NCBI GenBank assembly: GCA_902780135.1
Contig: CACZEK010000016.1
Span: forward strand, 85,422 to 149,421
Length of the DNA stretch: 64,000 bases
Direction: 5' to 3'
Source of the DNA: an uncultured bacterium
GTDB taxonomy: Bacteria > Verrucomicrobiota > Lentisphaeria > Victivallales > UBA1829
The translations under genes were made by a program, and so were the position numbers. This document shows, piece after piece, positions 29,381 to 38,807 of this stretch. The notes below the pieces were generated by a model, which saw only the letters and a program-made list of their open reading frames with translations, was not told the origin of the DNA and made no database searches. Each line of letters begins with the position of its first letter. Position 1 is the stretch's first letter.

Positions 29381-30472
29381 ATGGCATCGGAGATCATCGA
29401 AACCTTCCATCAGATCCTCGCACAGTGCGTGGAACACGGCGCGTCGGACGTCCTGCTCAAGGAGGACGCCCCCGCCAACCTCCGCATCGCGGGCGCGCTC
29501 TATCCCGTCGATTTCGTCACGACGCACGAATTCCTCGACACGCTTCTCAACGAGATCATGGACGCGCGCATGCTGAAGGAATACGAGCAGAACGGCGACG
29601 CGGACTTCTCCTACTGCGTGGAGGAGCTGGGGCGTTTCCGCATCAACGCGCACAAGCAGCGCGGCATGCACGGCATCACGCTGCGTTATGTGAAGAGCAA
29701 GATCAGCTCCATGGAGGAGCTTTCGCTTCCGCCCGTGCTCCGCACCATCGCGGAGACACCGCGCGGCATCATCCTGGTCTGCGGCACCACCGGCAGCGGC
29801 AAATCGACCACGCTGGCGGCGATGATCCAGCACATCAACGAGCATTTCACGAAGCACATCATCACCATCGAGGACCCGATCGAATACGAGTTCCGCGACG
29901 GCAAGTCGTTCGTGGAGCAGCGCGAAGTCGGACTGGACTGCCCGTCGTTCTACAGCGCGCTCACGCACGCCATGCGCCAGGCGCCGGACGTCATCATGGT
30001 CGGCGAAATGCGCGACAAGGAGAGCTTCGAGGCCGCGCTTCAGGCCGCCGACACCGGCCACATGGTCATCAGCACCGTGCACGCCGCCGACGCCTCCCAG
30101 GTCGTCGGGCGCATCCTCGACCTCTACCCGATCCAGGAACAGGACACCATCCTCGAGGCGCTCGCCGCCAACCTGAAGGCGACCGTCGCGCAGCGCCTGC
30201 TCCCGAAGGCGCTCGGCAAGGGCGTGGTCCCGGTCGTCGAGGTCATGATCTGCGACCCGGTCGTCCAGCGGTACATCTCCAAGAAGGAATTCGAGAAGCT
30301 GCCCGAGGCGATGGAAAGCGCGCGCGAAGCCGGCATGCAGACGTTCAACATGGCGATCCTCGACCGCATCAACAACGGCGAGATCACCGAGGAAGTCGGC
30401 CTCGCCGCGTCCAGTTCGCCCACCGCCCTGAAGATGAACCTGAAGGGCATCTTCCTGAACAGCTCGAAATAA
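29381..30472 (+). CDS. pilT: PilT-family pilus retraction ATPase
   Basis: A 363-residue hexameric secretion ATPase that depolymerises type IV pili. The N-terminal PAS-like domain is followed by Walker A GTTGSGKSTTL near residue 137, an Asp box (HIITIEDPIEYEF), Walker B (APDVIMVGEMRD) and the His box GHMVISTVHAADA. AAAGGA is about 10 bp upstream. The C-terminus lacks the AIRNLI-type motif needed for PilT retraction, so it may be nearer PilU. It is the only pilus machinery here, 18 kb away from the prepilin-like genes. Confidence 0.9.
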   Translation: MASEIIETFHQILAQCVEHGASDVLLKEDAPANLRIAGALYPVDFVTTHEFLDTLLNEIMDARMLKEYEQNGDADFSYCVEELGRFRINAHKQRGMHGITLRYVKSKISSMEELSLPPVLRTIAETPRGIILVCGTTGSGKSTTLAAMIQHINEHFTKHIITIEDPIEYEFRDGKSFVEQREVGLDCPSFYSALTHAMRQAPDVIMVGEMRDKESFEAALQAADTGHMVISTVHAADASQVVGRILDLYPIQEQDTILEALAANLKATVAQRLLPKALGKGVVPVVEVMICDPVVQRYISKKEFEKLPEAMESAREAGMQTFNMAILDRINNGEITEEVGLAASSSPTALKMNLKGIFLNSSK

Positions 30473-30517
30473 CCTCAACGCACCCGGGCTGCCGGTCCGG
30501 ACGGATTTTCCATAAGA

Positions 30518-31426
30518 ATGAAAACACTTGCTCAGAAGATGAAAACGGTCAGCGCCGTCGCCGCGATCGTCTTGTGCTGTATTCTGGCGGTCAAAGGCGG
30601 CACTTTGGACTTGACCCTTTCTCTTCAGGCGTTCGTGCAGGGCATCGTGGAGGGCGTGACCGAATTCCTCCCGATCAGCAGCACGGGTCACATGATCATC
30701 GTGGACAGCTTCTTCCCGATGAAGGACGAGGCGTTCGCCAAGCTCTTCGAGGTCGTGATCCAGCTCGGTGCGATCCTGTCCGTGCTGGTGTATTTCTACA
30801 GGACGATCTTCCCTCAAAAATGGAATGTTGACGGCTTCAAGGCGATGATCCCGCTGTGGTCGCGCGTGGTGGTCGGGGTGGTCCCCGCCGCCGTGATCGG
30901 ATTCCTGCTCGACGACTTCATCGAGGCGCACCTCTTCAATATCGTGGTGGTGTCCGTGGCGCTGGTCGTGTGGGGCGTGGCGCTGGTCTTCAGCGGCCGC
31001 CTGGAGAAACGCGAGTCGGGCACGGCGGAGATCGTGAAGATGAGCTACGGCATGGCGCTTGCGGTCGGCTTCTTCCAGTGCCTCGCCATGGTCCCCGGCA
31101 CCTCGCGGTCCGCCGTGACCATCCTCGGCGCGATGTGCCTGGGGTGTTCCCGCGCCTGCGCCGCCGAATTCTCGTTCTTCCTGGCGATCCCGACGATGTT
31201 CGGCGCTTCGCTGCTGAAGCTCGTGAAGGGCGGGGCGCACCTGACCTCGCCGCAGTGGATCGCGCTCACGATCGGCTTCGTGACCGCGTTCTTCGTGGCG
31301 TGGGGCGTGATCGCGTGGTTCATGGACTACGTCAAAAAACACGATTTCAAACTCTTCGGCTGGTACCGGATCGTCCTCGGCGCCATCCTTCTCGCCCTGT
31401 TCTTCTGCGGCGTCGTGAAGGTCTGA
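30518..31426 (+). CDS. uppP: Undecaprenyl-diphosphatase UppP (BacA)
   Basis: A 302-residue polytopic inner-membrane phosphatase recycling undecaprenyl pyrophosphate for peptidoglycan and other envelope polymers. Both family signatures are present: EGVTEFLPISSTGHMII near residues 44-60, and PGTSRSAVTILGAM near residue 195. An extra hydrophobic segment (IVLCCILAVKGG) precedes the first usual helix. Same strand and 45 bp after pilT. Confidence 0.95.
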   Translation: MKTLAQKMKTVSAVAAIVLCCILAVKGGTLDLTLSLQAFVQGIVEGVTEFLPISSTGHMIIVDSFFPMKDEAFAKLFEVVIQLGAILSVLVYFYRTIFPQKWNVDGFKAMIPLWSRVVVGVVPAAVIGFLLDDFIEAHLFNIVVVSVALVVWGVALVFSGRLEKRESGTAEIVKMSYGMALAVGFFQCLAMVPGTSRSAVTILGAMCLGCSRACAAEFSFFLAIPTMFGASLLKLVKGGAHLTSPQWIALTIGFVTAFFVAWGVIAWFMDYVKKHDFKLFGWYRIVLGAILLALFFCGVVKV

Positions 31427-31521
31427 ACGGAGAGCTTTCCTTTTTTCACTTGATCCCGGACAGGGCAGGGTGATCCCAGGACGATCGGGAACCCGCGGCT
31501 CCGTCCGGACGAGGATGCACC

Positions 31522-32553
31522 ATGCCTGAGTCCGACGTTACCCTGGCGGCCCTGATCGGGACCGCGCTTGCGACCGCCGTCCTGCACACGATCGCGGGGC
31601 CCGACCACTATCTGCCGTTCATCGCGATCGCGCGCAGCCGCAAATTCAGCCTGATGCGCGCGCTGTTCTGGACGCTGGTCTGCGGCATCGGCCATGTGGG
31701 GAGCGCGCTGGTGCTGGCGGCGGCGTTCCTGCTCTTCGCGAAATTCATCTCCGAGGCGCGTCTGGAGTGGCTGGAGGAATGGCGCGGGGACATCGCCGCG
31801 TGGGCGCTGATCGTCATGGGCGCGGGCATCTTCCTCCACGCGCTGTACTGCCGCTGGAAGAACAAGCCGCGCGAACACCGCCACGTCCATCTGGACGGCA
31901 CGGTGACGGTCCACACGCACGGAGCCGTTCAGGATCATCCGCACGACGGGCTGGAACGGGACGTCCCCGATCCCGGCGCGCAGGAGGCGGTGCGGCGTTC
32001 GTTCAACATCCTTTCCCTCTGCATCTTCCTGGTCGGCGGCCTGCTGTGCCTGCTCCCGCTCATCTTCCTTGAAAAACAGGCGGAGGAGAACGGCGGAAAC
32101 GGACCGAATGTCCTTTCCTGGGCGCTCTTCGGGCTCGGCGCGGCCGTGATCGTGTACGGGTTCTACGACCGCTGGAGACGCCGTCCGCACCGCCACAAGC
32201 ACGTCCACGCGGACGGCACGGTGACGGTCCACACGCACGACGCCGGGCACGACCACAGCCATTCCGACGAAAAGGGGCTGTCGTTCTGGGTGATCTTCAT
32301 CATCTTCGTGCTCGGCCCCTGCGAAGCGCTCCTGCCGATCCTCACCGCGTCCGCCGTGCTCGGCGCCGCGAGCGTGGTCCTGATCGCCATTGTGTTCAGC
32401 GTCGCCACCATCATGACCATGATGACCGCCGTCGCGCTCGGCGTGCTCGGGCTGAACGTGCTCCGGTTTGACTTTATCGAGCGTTTCGCGCCGGAGATCG
32501 CGGGCATTACGGTCATGCTCTGCGGCATCGCCATCGCGTTCCTCGGCCTGTAA
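31522..32553 (+). CDS. NicO/UreH-like membrane protein with two duplicated His-rich loops
   Basis: A 343-residue polytopic protein. The opening HTIAGPDHYLPFIAIARSR is the H-x4-GPDH signature of the UreH/NicO nickel-cobalt transporter superfamily. Two cytoplasmic or periplasmic loops are His-rich and nearly the same: HVHLDGTVTVHTHGAVQDHP (about residues 119-140) and HVHADGTVTVHTHDAGHDHS (about 223-244); each follows a hydrophobic helix and an RW basic cluster, so a helix-plus-loop unit was duplicated. Such loops bind transition metals. GAGGA lies about 8 bp before the ATG. No urease or hydrogenase genes are present, so whether it moves nickel, cobalt or another metal is open. Confidence 0.8.
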   Translation: MPESDVTLAALIGTALATAVLHTIAGPDHYLPFIAIARSRKFSLMRALFWTLVCGIGHVGSALVLAAAFLLFAKFISEARLEWLEEWRGDIAAWALIVMGAGIFLHALYCRWKNKPREHRHVHLDGTVTVHTHGAVQDHPHDGLERDVPDPGAQEAVRRSFNILSLCIFLVGGLLCLLPLIFLEKQAEENGGNGPNVLSWALFGLGAAVIVYGFYDRWRRRPHRHKHVHADGTVTVHTHDAGHDHSHSDEKGLSFWVIFIIFVLGPCEALLPILTASAVLGAASVVLIAIVFSVATIMTMMTAVALGVLGLNVLRFDFIERFAPEIAGITVMLCGIAIAFLGL

Positions 32554-32634
32554 CACTGTCCGCAAGCGGTGCTGATACTGTGTCTCGCACACAAACGTAG
32601 GACCTATAAGTCTTATGCGTTTCGTTAAAAAAAC

Positions 32635-32676
32635 AGGCATACCGGTTTTGAAGTCCGGTATGCCTTGCGTTTTTTC
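32635..32676. terminator. Bidirectional terminator between NicO-like and GH29 genes
   Basis: AGGCATACCGG (32635-32645) pairs perfectly with CCGGTATGCCT (32655-32665). TGCGTTTTTTC follows it and an A-run precedes it, as needed for both convergent genes. Confidence 0.92.
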
Positions 32677-32693
32677 TGCCGTTTTAAGGCGGA

Positions 32694-34262
32694 TCACTTG
32701 TCGAATTCGACCTTGAAGCAGAGGGCGATCTTCAGGTTCGGATCGGCCTCGGGAGCGTCGACGGTCAGCGTGGCGCCTTCCTGTGTCCATTTCACGTCCT
32801 TTGCCGAGCCGAGGAGGGAGACCTTTTTGACCTTGGCGTCGAGGTCCGGCACGGTGATTTTTTCGCCGGATTCCGGGACCGCGAGCGTGAAGACGTAGAG
32901 ATTGCCGTCCTTCGTGGTGTAGCGGAGGTCTTCGGCGGTGGCGGGTTTGCCGCGGCCCTCGTTGAACCCCTGCGCGTTGAGGCGTTCGCCGGGGCCGTTC
33001 GCCTGCGGGCCGGACCCGAATCTCTTCCATGTGCGCGTGCCGTAGATGCCCTCGCCGTTGACCTTCATCCAGTCGCCGATCCCGGCGCAGACCGCGCGTT
33101 CCTTCTCGTCGACGGTGCCGTCCGCGCGGATGGGCACGCTGAGGAGCAGGTTGCCGCCCTTGCTGACGATGTCGACGAGCATGCGGATCACGGTTTCGGC
33201 GGACTTGTAGCCGTTGCGGTCGTAGAGGCCGCGGTCGTAGTGCCACGAGCCGATGCAGGTGTCGGTCTGCCAGTACGGCTCGACCATGCCGCCGGGCACG
33301 CCGCGTTCGACGTCCCAGACCATCGCCTTGCGCTGATCCTCGTTCAGGACCTTGCCGCATGCCACGACTTCCTGCCTGCCGTGATTCTTCCCGAACATGG
33401 TGTTGTAATAATACGCGGTCAGCTCGACGCCGTCGTTGAACGTGGGGTAGAACGGCACCACGGTGTCGTCGTAGTAGATGATCTCCGGCTCGTACTCGTC
33501 GATGAGCTGCTTGTGGCGCTTCATGAACTTGTCGCGGTATTCCTGCGAGGGCGGCACGACCTCATGCGGATCCCAGTCCCAGTGGCGGTGGTTCCGCGAC
33601 GCCGCGTGGTCCTGCGCGTAAAGCTCCTGCGGGTCGAGGCCCATTTCGCCCCACCACGTGCCCGCGCCGTCCTTTTTCTTCAGCATGCCGTCGTAGTCGC
33701 GCGACGTCTCGTACCAGCACCACGCGTGCGAAGCGTGGATGCTCGCGCCCCAATGCATGCCCGCGCCCTGGACCGCCTTCTTCCACTCCTTCGCGATGTC
33801 GCGCTTCGGGCCGAGGCGGACGGAGTTCCATTCCTGGTACTTGCTGTCCCAGAGGTCGAAGTTGTCGTGATGGTTCGCGAGGGAGACGACGTATTTCGCG
33901 CCCATGCCGCTGAAGAGCTTCGCGAGGTCCTCGGGGTCCCATTTCTCCGCCTTCCAGATATGGATGACGTCCTTGAACCCGAATTCCTTCGGGTCGCCGT
34001 ATTTCTGCCGGTGGACCCGCCCCTGCCATTCGTTCGGCGGATACATGTTCCGGGCGTACCAGTCGCCGGATTCGGGCTGGCACTGCGGACCCCAGTGCGC
34101 GAAGATGCCGAACTTGGCGTCCTTGAACCATTCCGGGGTCCGGTAGTGCGCCTCCAGGGATTCGAGCGTGTCGTCGAACGGTTTCTCCGTCGCGCAGGAG
34201 GGCAGGGCGGACACGGCGGCCGCGGCGAATGCGATCGCGGTCGGTTTGAGCAGTTTTTTCAT
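32694..34262 (-). CDS. GH29 alpha-L-fucosidase, lipoprotein-like
   Basis: A ~522-residue secreted retaining fucosidase cleaving terminal alpha-L-fucose. The start at 34262 has AAAGGAG 9 bp upstream; the ATG at 34304 does not. The signal peptide ends LPSCATE, a possible lipobox. The GH29 barrel opens with EWFKDAKFGIFAHWGPQC and continues with NMYPPNEWQGRVHRQKYGDP, GAKYVVSLANHHDNFDLWDS (His pair of the fucose site) and EYEPEIIYYDDT, the strand bearing the nucleophile Asp. A C-terminal beta domain (from about 430) carries no extra binding module. It diverges from the GH115 gene across a shared control region. Confidence 0.93.
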   Translation of the reverse strand: MKKLLKPTAIAFAAAAVSALPSCATEKPFDDTLESLEAHYRTPEWFKDAKFGIFAHWGPQCQPESGDWYARNMYPPNEWQGRVHRQKYGDPKEFGFKDVIHIWKAEKWDPEDLAKLFSGMGAKYVVSLANHHDNFDLWDSKYQEWNSVRLGPKRDIAKEWKKAVQGAGMHWGASIHASHAWCWYETSRDYDGMLKKKDGAGTWWGEMGLDPQELYAQDHAASRNHRHWDWDPHEVVPPSQEYRDKFMKRHKQLIDEYEPEIIYYDDTVVPFYPTFNDGVELTAYYYNTMFGKNHGRQEVVACGKVLNEDQRKAMVWDVERGVPGGMVEPYWQTDTCIGSWHYDRGLYDRNGYKSAETVIRMLVDIVSKGGNLLLSVPIRADGTVDEKERAVCAGIGDWMKVNGEGIYGTRTWKRFGSGPQANGPGERLNAQGFNEGRGKPATAEDLRYTTKDGNLYVFTLAVPESGEKITVPDLDAKVKKVSLLGSAKDVKWTQEGATLTVDAPEADPNLKIALCFKVEFDK

Positions 34263-34312
34263 AGGCGTGGACTCCTTTTCTTGTGGCGTTTTCATGCGTT
34301 TCATTTTCTACT

Positions 34313-34340
34313 AATATACGGCGCCGGACAGCGTTTTCAA
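34313..34340 (-). promoter_or_regulatory. Promoter for the GH29 gene
   Basis: On the - strand: TTGAAA, 16-bp spacer, TATATT, about 50 bp before the chosen start codon. Confidence 0.65.
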
Positions 34341-34457
34341 CTGTTATAACGCGCATTAACGTATAATTAACTCAAAAAAGAAACGTTCCGTTTGTCCCGT
34401 GCCGAAAGGAAAACAAAGGAAATGTCGAAAAATAGTCTCTTGGAAGACAGAAATCGT

Positions 34458-34485
34458 TTGAAAAATAAATTTTAGGTATTATAGT
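34458..34485 (+). promoter_or_regulatory. Promoter for the GH115 gene
   Basis: TTGAAA (34458-34463), 16-bp spacer, TATAGT (34480-34485), within GGTATTATAGTAT. Confidence 0.65.
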
Positions 34486-34549
34486 ATGGGTGTTGGAATA
34501 AAAAAACAACCTTTCGTCAATTTTTCACATCAACATGAGGAAATCTAAC

Positions 34550-37495
34550 ATGCTGAAAAAAGTCATTCTCTCCGCATGCTGCGTCCTCGCGCTCGCCGCC
34601 GCACGGGATGCTTCCGCGCAGCAGCCGTCGCAAGCCGGAGCAGCCGCCACCCCCTACGTGATGTTTGACAGCGCGCCCGGCGCGTTCCAGCTCGCGAAGG
34701 ACGGCGTTTCCGCAAAGATCCTGGTCGACGCCGCCGACTGGGCGGGCGTGATCCGCGCCGCAAAAGACCTCGGCGACGACGTCGGCAAAGTGACCGGCAA
34801 GGCTTCTGAAGTCGTTACGGGCGCGGCCTCGGTCGAAAAAGGCTCCGTGGTCGTCGGCACGATCGGCAAGAGCAAGCTCATCGACAGCCTCATCGCCGAC
34901 AAGAAGATCGACGTGTCGAAGATCAAGGGGCAGTGGGAATCGTTCCTGATCCAGACCGTCGACGGCAGCCTGGTGGTCGCCGGCAGCGACAAGCGCGGCA
35001 CCATCTTCGGCATCTACGACATCTCCGAGAAGATCGGCGTGTCCCCGTGGTACTGGTGGGCGGACGTCCCCGCCAAGAAGCACGACTCCCTCTTCATCGT
35101 CCCCGGCGCGTTCGTGCAGGGGCCGCCGAAGGTGAAATACCGCGGCATCTTCATCAACGACGAGGAACCGGCGTTCGGTCCGTGGGCTCGCGCCAAGTTC
35201 GGCGGCATCAACTCCAAGATGTACGTCCACATGTTCGAGCTCATCCTTCGCCTCAAAGGCAACTACCTGTGGCCGGCGATGTGGGGCAAGGCGTTCAACG
35301 AGGACGATCCGGAGAACCCGCGCCTGGCGGACGAATACGGCATCGTGATGGGCACGAGCCACCACGAGCCGATGATGCGCAACCAGGAGGAATGGACGAA
35401 GCGTAACCGCGGCCGCCAGCTCGGTGCGTGGAACTACAACACCAATAAGGAAAACCTCTACAACTTCTGGAAGGAAGGCATCACCCGCAACGCCAAGTAC
35501 GACAACCTGGTGACCATCGGCATGCGCGGCGACGGCGACGAGCCCATGGGCGGCCGCGGCTCCAAGATGGAAGACAACATCAAGATCCTCTCGGACGTCA
35601 TCAAGGACCAGCGCACGCTGATCGAGGAAGCCTACGGCAAGCCCGCCTCCGAAGTCCCGCAGATGTGGGCGATCTACAAGGAAGTCCAGGACTACTACGA
35701 CAGCGGCATGCGCGTGCCCGACGACGTCATCATCCTCTGGTGCGACGACAACTGGGGCAACGTCCGCCGCCTGCCCACCCCGGAAGAGCGCAAGCGTTCC
35801 GGCGGCGCCGGCATGTACTACCACGTCGACTACGTCGGCGGCCCCCACAGCTACCGCTGGCTGAACGTCAGCCCGGTCCCGAAACTCTGGGAACAGCTGA
35901 ACCTGACCTACCGCTGGGGCGCGGACAAGCTCTGGATCCTGAACACCGGCGACCTGAAGCCGATGGAGATCCCGATCGACTTCGTGCTGAAGTTCGCGTA
36001 TGATCCGGACGCCATCCCGCAGGACAAGATCGGCGAGTACATGGTGAACTGGGCGAAGGAACAGTTCGGCGACGAATACGCCGAAGAGATCGCCGACATC
36101 GCGTCGAAGTACGCGAAGTACAACGGCTGGCGCAAGCCCGAGATCCTCGACGCCAACACGTACAGCGTGGTCAACGACCGCGAGGCAGACGGCGTCGTGG
36201 ACGCCTGGCTGAAGCTCGTCGCCCGCGCCGAAGCGATCAAGGAGAAGCTCCCGCAGGAATATCAGGACGCCTATTTCGAACTCGTCTATCACCCGGTGAA
36301 AGCCTCCGCGCAGGTCGCCGAAATGCAGGTCTGCGCCGGAAAGAACCGCCTCTACGCCCGCCAGGGCCGCGCCTCCGCCAACGAGTTCGCGTTCATGGTG
36401 CGCGAACTCTTCGAGGAGGACAAGAAGCTCGCCGACGTGTACAACAATGAAATCGCCGGCGGCAAGTGGATCCACATGATGGACCAGCCGCACATCGGCA
36501 CCTCGCAGAACGGCTGGGACACCCCGAACAGCAACCAGATGCCGCGCCTCACGGAAGTGGAAGTCCCGGACGTCTCCGAGATCGGCGTCGCCGTCGAGAA
36601 CAACGAGAACGCCTGGCCCGCCACGGAAGACCTCATGCTCCCCGTGTTCGACAGCTGGAACCCCGTCAAGCACGTGTTTGAAGTCTTCGCCCGCGGCAAG
36701 AAGGAAGCCAAGTTCACGGTCAAGGCGTCCGAACCCTGGATCAAGACCGACATCAAGGAAGACATCGCCGCCGTGATCGACGTCCCCGTGTTCGTCGAGA
36801 TCGAATGGGACAAGGCAAAGAACGGTACGAACTCCGGCACCATCGAAGTCACCGGCCCGAACGGCACCGCGAAGATCCGCGTCGCCGCCGTCAAGGCCGA
36901 CGCTCCGAAGGCCGCCAAGGGAGAAAAGACCGTCTGGGGCTCGCTCGCAGGCCCGATCTCCATCCCCGCCGGACAGCCCGCCAAGGTCAACGCCGTCGGC
37001 GACGTGACCTGGAAGCTCATCCCGGACTACGGCCGCGCGGACGGCGGCATGTGCATCTTCCCCGTGACCGCCGACAGCATCACGGACCACACCAAGGCTC
37101 CGAGCATGGAATACCCGATCTACATCTCCGAGCCCGGCAAGTACGACATCACGCTCTACACCTCCCCGACCCTGAACTTCGTTCCGGACCGCGGACTCCG
37201 CGTGGCGGTCGGCATCGACGACGCCAAGCCGAACGTGATCGACGCCTATGCGAACGTCCAGCGGACCTCCTACCGCCAGGCGTTTGAGTCCGGCGGCACC
37301 AACTGGGACCAGAACGTGAAGGAAAACGTCCGCAGGATCAGGACGCAGCTTGACGTCACGAACGCGGGCACGCACACCTTCAAGATCTACATGGTCGACC
37401 CGGCGGTCGTCGTCGAGAAGATCGTGATCTCCAAGGGCAGCCTCCCGCAGACCTACTTCGGACCGAGATTCAACACCCCGGTGAAGACGAAATAA
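34550..37495 (+). CDS. GH115-family glycoside hydrolase (xylan alpha-1,2-glucuronidase-like)
   Basis: A ~981-residue secreted enzyme. The start at 34550 has GAGGAAA 6 bp upstream and gives a clear signal peptide (MLKKVILSACCVLALAAARD); ATG at 34535 overlaps that site. GH115 text follows: WYWWADVPAKKHDSLFI, KYRGIFINDEEPAFGPWARA, LKGNYLWPAMWGKAFNEDDP, EYGIVMGTSHHEPMMRNQEE and ILWCDDNWGNVRRLPTPEER. The C-terminal third (from about 760) is a beta-rich tail. Family members remove (4-O-methyl)glucuronic acid from xylan. With GH29 opposite and the GH43/Ytf unit upstream, hemicellulose or pectin side-chain degradation is implied. Confidence 0.92.
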   Translation: MLKKVILSACCVLALAAARDASAQQPSQAGAAATPYVMFDSAPGAFQLAKDGVSAKILVDAADWAGVIRAAKDLGDDVGKVTGKASEVVTGAASVEKGSVVVGTIGKSKLIDSLIADKKIDVSKIKGQWESFLIQTVDGSLVVAGSDKRGTIFGIYDISEKIGVSPWYWWADVPAKKHDSLFIVPGAFVQGPPKVKYRGIFINDEEPAFGPWARAKFGGINSKMYVHMFELILRLKGNYLWPAMWGKAFNEDDPENPRLADEYGIVMGTSHHEPMMRNQEEWTKRNRGRQLGAWNYNTNKENLYNFWKEGITRNAKYDNLVTIGMRGDGDEPMGGRGSKMEDNIKILSDVIKDQRTLIEEAYGKPASEVPQMWAIYKEVQDYYDSGMRVPDDVIILWCDDNWGNVRRLPTPEERKRSGGAGMYYHVDYVGGPHSYRWLNVSPVPKLWEQLNLTYRWGADKLWILNTGDLKPMEIPIDFVLKFAYDPDAIPQDKIGEYMVNWAKEQFGDEYAEEIADIASKYAKYNGWRKPEILDANTYSVVNDREADGVVDAWLKLVARAEAIKEKLPQEYQDAYFELVYHPVKASAQVAEMQVCAGKNRLYARQGRASANEFAFMVRELFEEDKKLADVYNNEIAGGKWIHMMDQPHIGTSQNGWDTPNSNQMPRLTEVEVPDVSEIGVAVENNENAWPATEDLMLPVFDSWNPVKHVFEVFARGKKEAKFTVKASEPWIKTDIKEDIAAVIDVPVFVEIEWDKAKNGTNSGTIEVTGPNGTAKIRVAAVKADAPKAAKGEKTVWGSLAGPISIPAGQPAKVNAVGDVTWKLIPDYGRADGGMCIFPVTADSITDHTKAPSMEYPIYISEPGKYDITLYTSPTLNFVPDRGLRVAVGIDDAKPNVIDAYANVQRTSYRQAFESGGTNWDQNVKENVRRIRTQLDVTNAGTHTFKIYMVDPAVVVEKIVISKGSLPQTYFGPRFNTPVKTK

Positions 37496-37524
37496 CCGTC
37501 TTCCCGCTGAATCTCCGAATCTCC

Positions 37525-37559
37525 GCCATGCCGGGCATCAGTGTCCGGCATGGCTTTTT
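37525..37559 (+). terminator. Terminator after the GH115 gene
   Basis: GCCATGCCGG (37525-37534) pairs perfectly with CCGGCATGGC (37545-37554) and is followed by TTTTT. Confidence 0.93.
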
Positions 37560-37572
37560 CCTTTTGTCCGCC

Positions 37573-37600
37573 TTGCATTCGGAATAAAGGGCATTATATT
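37573..37600 (+). promoter_or_regulatory. Promoter for the LRR membrane protein
   Basis: TTGCAT (37573-37578), 16-bp spacer, TATATT (37595-37600), about 55 bp before the start. Confidence 0.55.
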
Positions 37601-37654
37601 ATTTTCAAATTTATAAAACGCGAAACCGCCTCAGTCCGAAACGGAGAACAAGCC

Positions 37655-38389
37655 ATGAGCGAAGAGACGAACCATATCCCCGAAACCGACGAACATCTCC
37701 GCGAGAAGAAGCGGAAAAGCCGTGTGCGGTCTGCGATTCTGTATCCCGCTGTCCTGATCGCGTTTTCCTTCCTGTGCTATTTCTTGTACAGGATTGACGA
37801 TTTCGTGCATGTCTGCCGCATCCCGCCGGGGACGACCGTCGTCGATTCCGGTTCGATCAGACCGTACGACCCGGTTTTCGACGGTTTCTTCCATAGCGGA
37901 AAGAATCCGAAACTGCTGTCGTACCTGATGTACCGGCATTACGTGATCCCGGACGGCGTCACGGAGATCGGCGAAAGGGCGTTTCGTGAGAGCATGTGCC
38001 TCTTCCTCCGCAGTGTCGAGATCCCCGGCAGCGTGAAGAGGATCGGCCGGAGCGCGTTCGAGGAGTGCTGCAATTTGAAGACAATCGAGCTCCCGGAGGG
38101 GGTGGAGACGATCGAACCCATGGCGTTCCGCAAATGCGTCAATCTGAAGCGCGTCGAACTCCCGAACAGTCTGAAGACGATCGGCGGGGGCGCGTTCGCC
38201 GGCTGCACGGCATTGGAGAGAATCCGCATCCCGGACGGCGTGACGGAGATCGGGATCGGGGCGTTTCTCGGCTGCTCCTCCCTCGCGGACGTCGAATTGC
38301 CGCCCGGCGTGAACGTTGCGCCGGAGGCGTTTTCGGGAACGCTTGTCCCGCCGGGGAAGATACCGGCCCCGGAACAGCCTCAACCGTGA
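37655..38389 (+). CDS. BspA-type leucine-rich-repeat protein with an N-terminal membrane helix
   Basis: A 244-residue protein. A charged N-terminus (about 1-25) precedes one hydrophobic helix (AILYPAVLIAFSFLCYFLY, about 28-47); then come roughly five LRR_5 repeats of ~23 residues with the pattern I(P/E)xxVxxIGxxAFxxCxxLxxIELP, ending with an incomplete one. The ATG at 37655 has CGGAGAA about 8 bp upstream; the ATG at 37541 lies in the GH115 terminator. Family members mediate protein binding at the surface, but this copy is short and anchored, with repeats outside. No partner is visible. Confidence 0.85.
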   Translation: MSEETNHIPETDEHLREKKRKSRVRSAILYPAVLIAFSFLCYFLYRIDDFVHVCRIPPGTTVVDSGSIRPYDPVFDGFFHSGKNPKLLSYLMYRHYVIPDGVTEIGERAFRESMCLFLRSVEIPGSVKRIGRSAFEECCNLKTIELPEGVETIEPMAFRKCVNLKRVELPNSLKTIGGGAFAGCTALERIRIPDGVTEIGIGAFLGCSSLADVELPPGVNVAPEAFSGTLVPPGKIPAPEQPQP

Positions 38390-38666
38390 ACCCTGCGAAG
38401 GCCGGACGAGGGGAAACGCGTCTTTGACGGAGTCGACGGTTTGTCGTTCCGCAGGAGACCCGCTTGCCGCAATGGCTTTTGATTCTTTGTTCCATGGTGA
38501 AAGGGTGAGGGCCTTCCACGGAGAAGACGCACGCTGAAACAACAGCCTTATCTCGTTTTTGCTCAATCCCTGCTTGATGATGCCTGTACGGGCGGCTCCT
38601 TTTTACCTCAATTCGCCCCTCAAACTCCGAAAACCCGTTTTTTTCGTTTTTTTCTTCAAAACACGC
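38390..38666. other. Intergenic stretch before the tRNA pair, no gene seen
   Basis: No credible coding frame, repeat or strong terminator is seen. The reverse-strand frame running through it into the LRR gene is a shadow. The region ends at the tRNA promoter. Confidence 0.6.
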
Positions 38667-38695
38667 TTGATTTTTCTGCGGGAACGGGCTATATT
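38667..38695 (+). promoter_or_regulatory. Promoter for the tRNA-Asn / tRNA(CAT) pair
   Basis: TTGATT (38667-38672), 17-bp spacer, TATATT (38690-38695), about 18 bp before the first tRNA. Confidence 0.7.
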
Positions 38696-38712
38696 AAATA
38701 CCTGTTAGATGC

Positions 38713-38788
38713 TCCGGCATAGCTCAGTCGGTAGAGTAGGTGGCTGTTAACCACCCTGTCGCAGGTTCGAGTCCTGCTGCCGGAGCCA
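38713..38788 (+). tRNA. tRNA-Asn (anticodon GTT)
   Basis: Acceptor arms TCCGGCA (38713-38719) and TGCCGGA (38778-38784) pair perfectly, discriminator G, encoded CCA at 38786-38788. The D-arm AGCTCAGTCGGTAGAG, anticodon GTT at 38746-38748 and T-arm GTTCGAGTC are standard. Confidence 0.97.
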
Positions 38789-38807
38789 TTTTTGAAATTT
38801 TTTGGTT

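Noticed and set aside
34517..37375. Antisense frame of 952 codons over the GH115 gene
   Set aside because: The GH115 motifs on the + strand are unmistakable; the reverse frame is low-complexity Val/Asp/Arg text.
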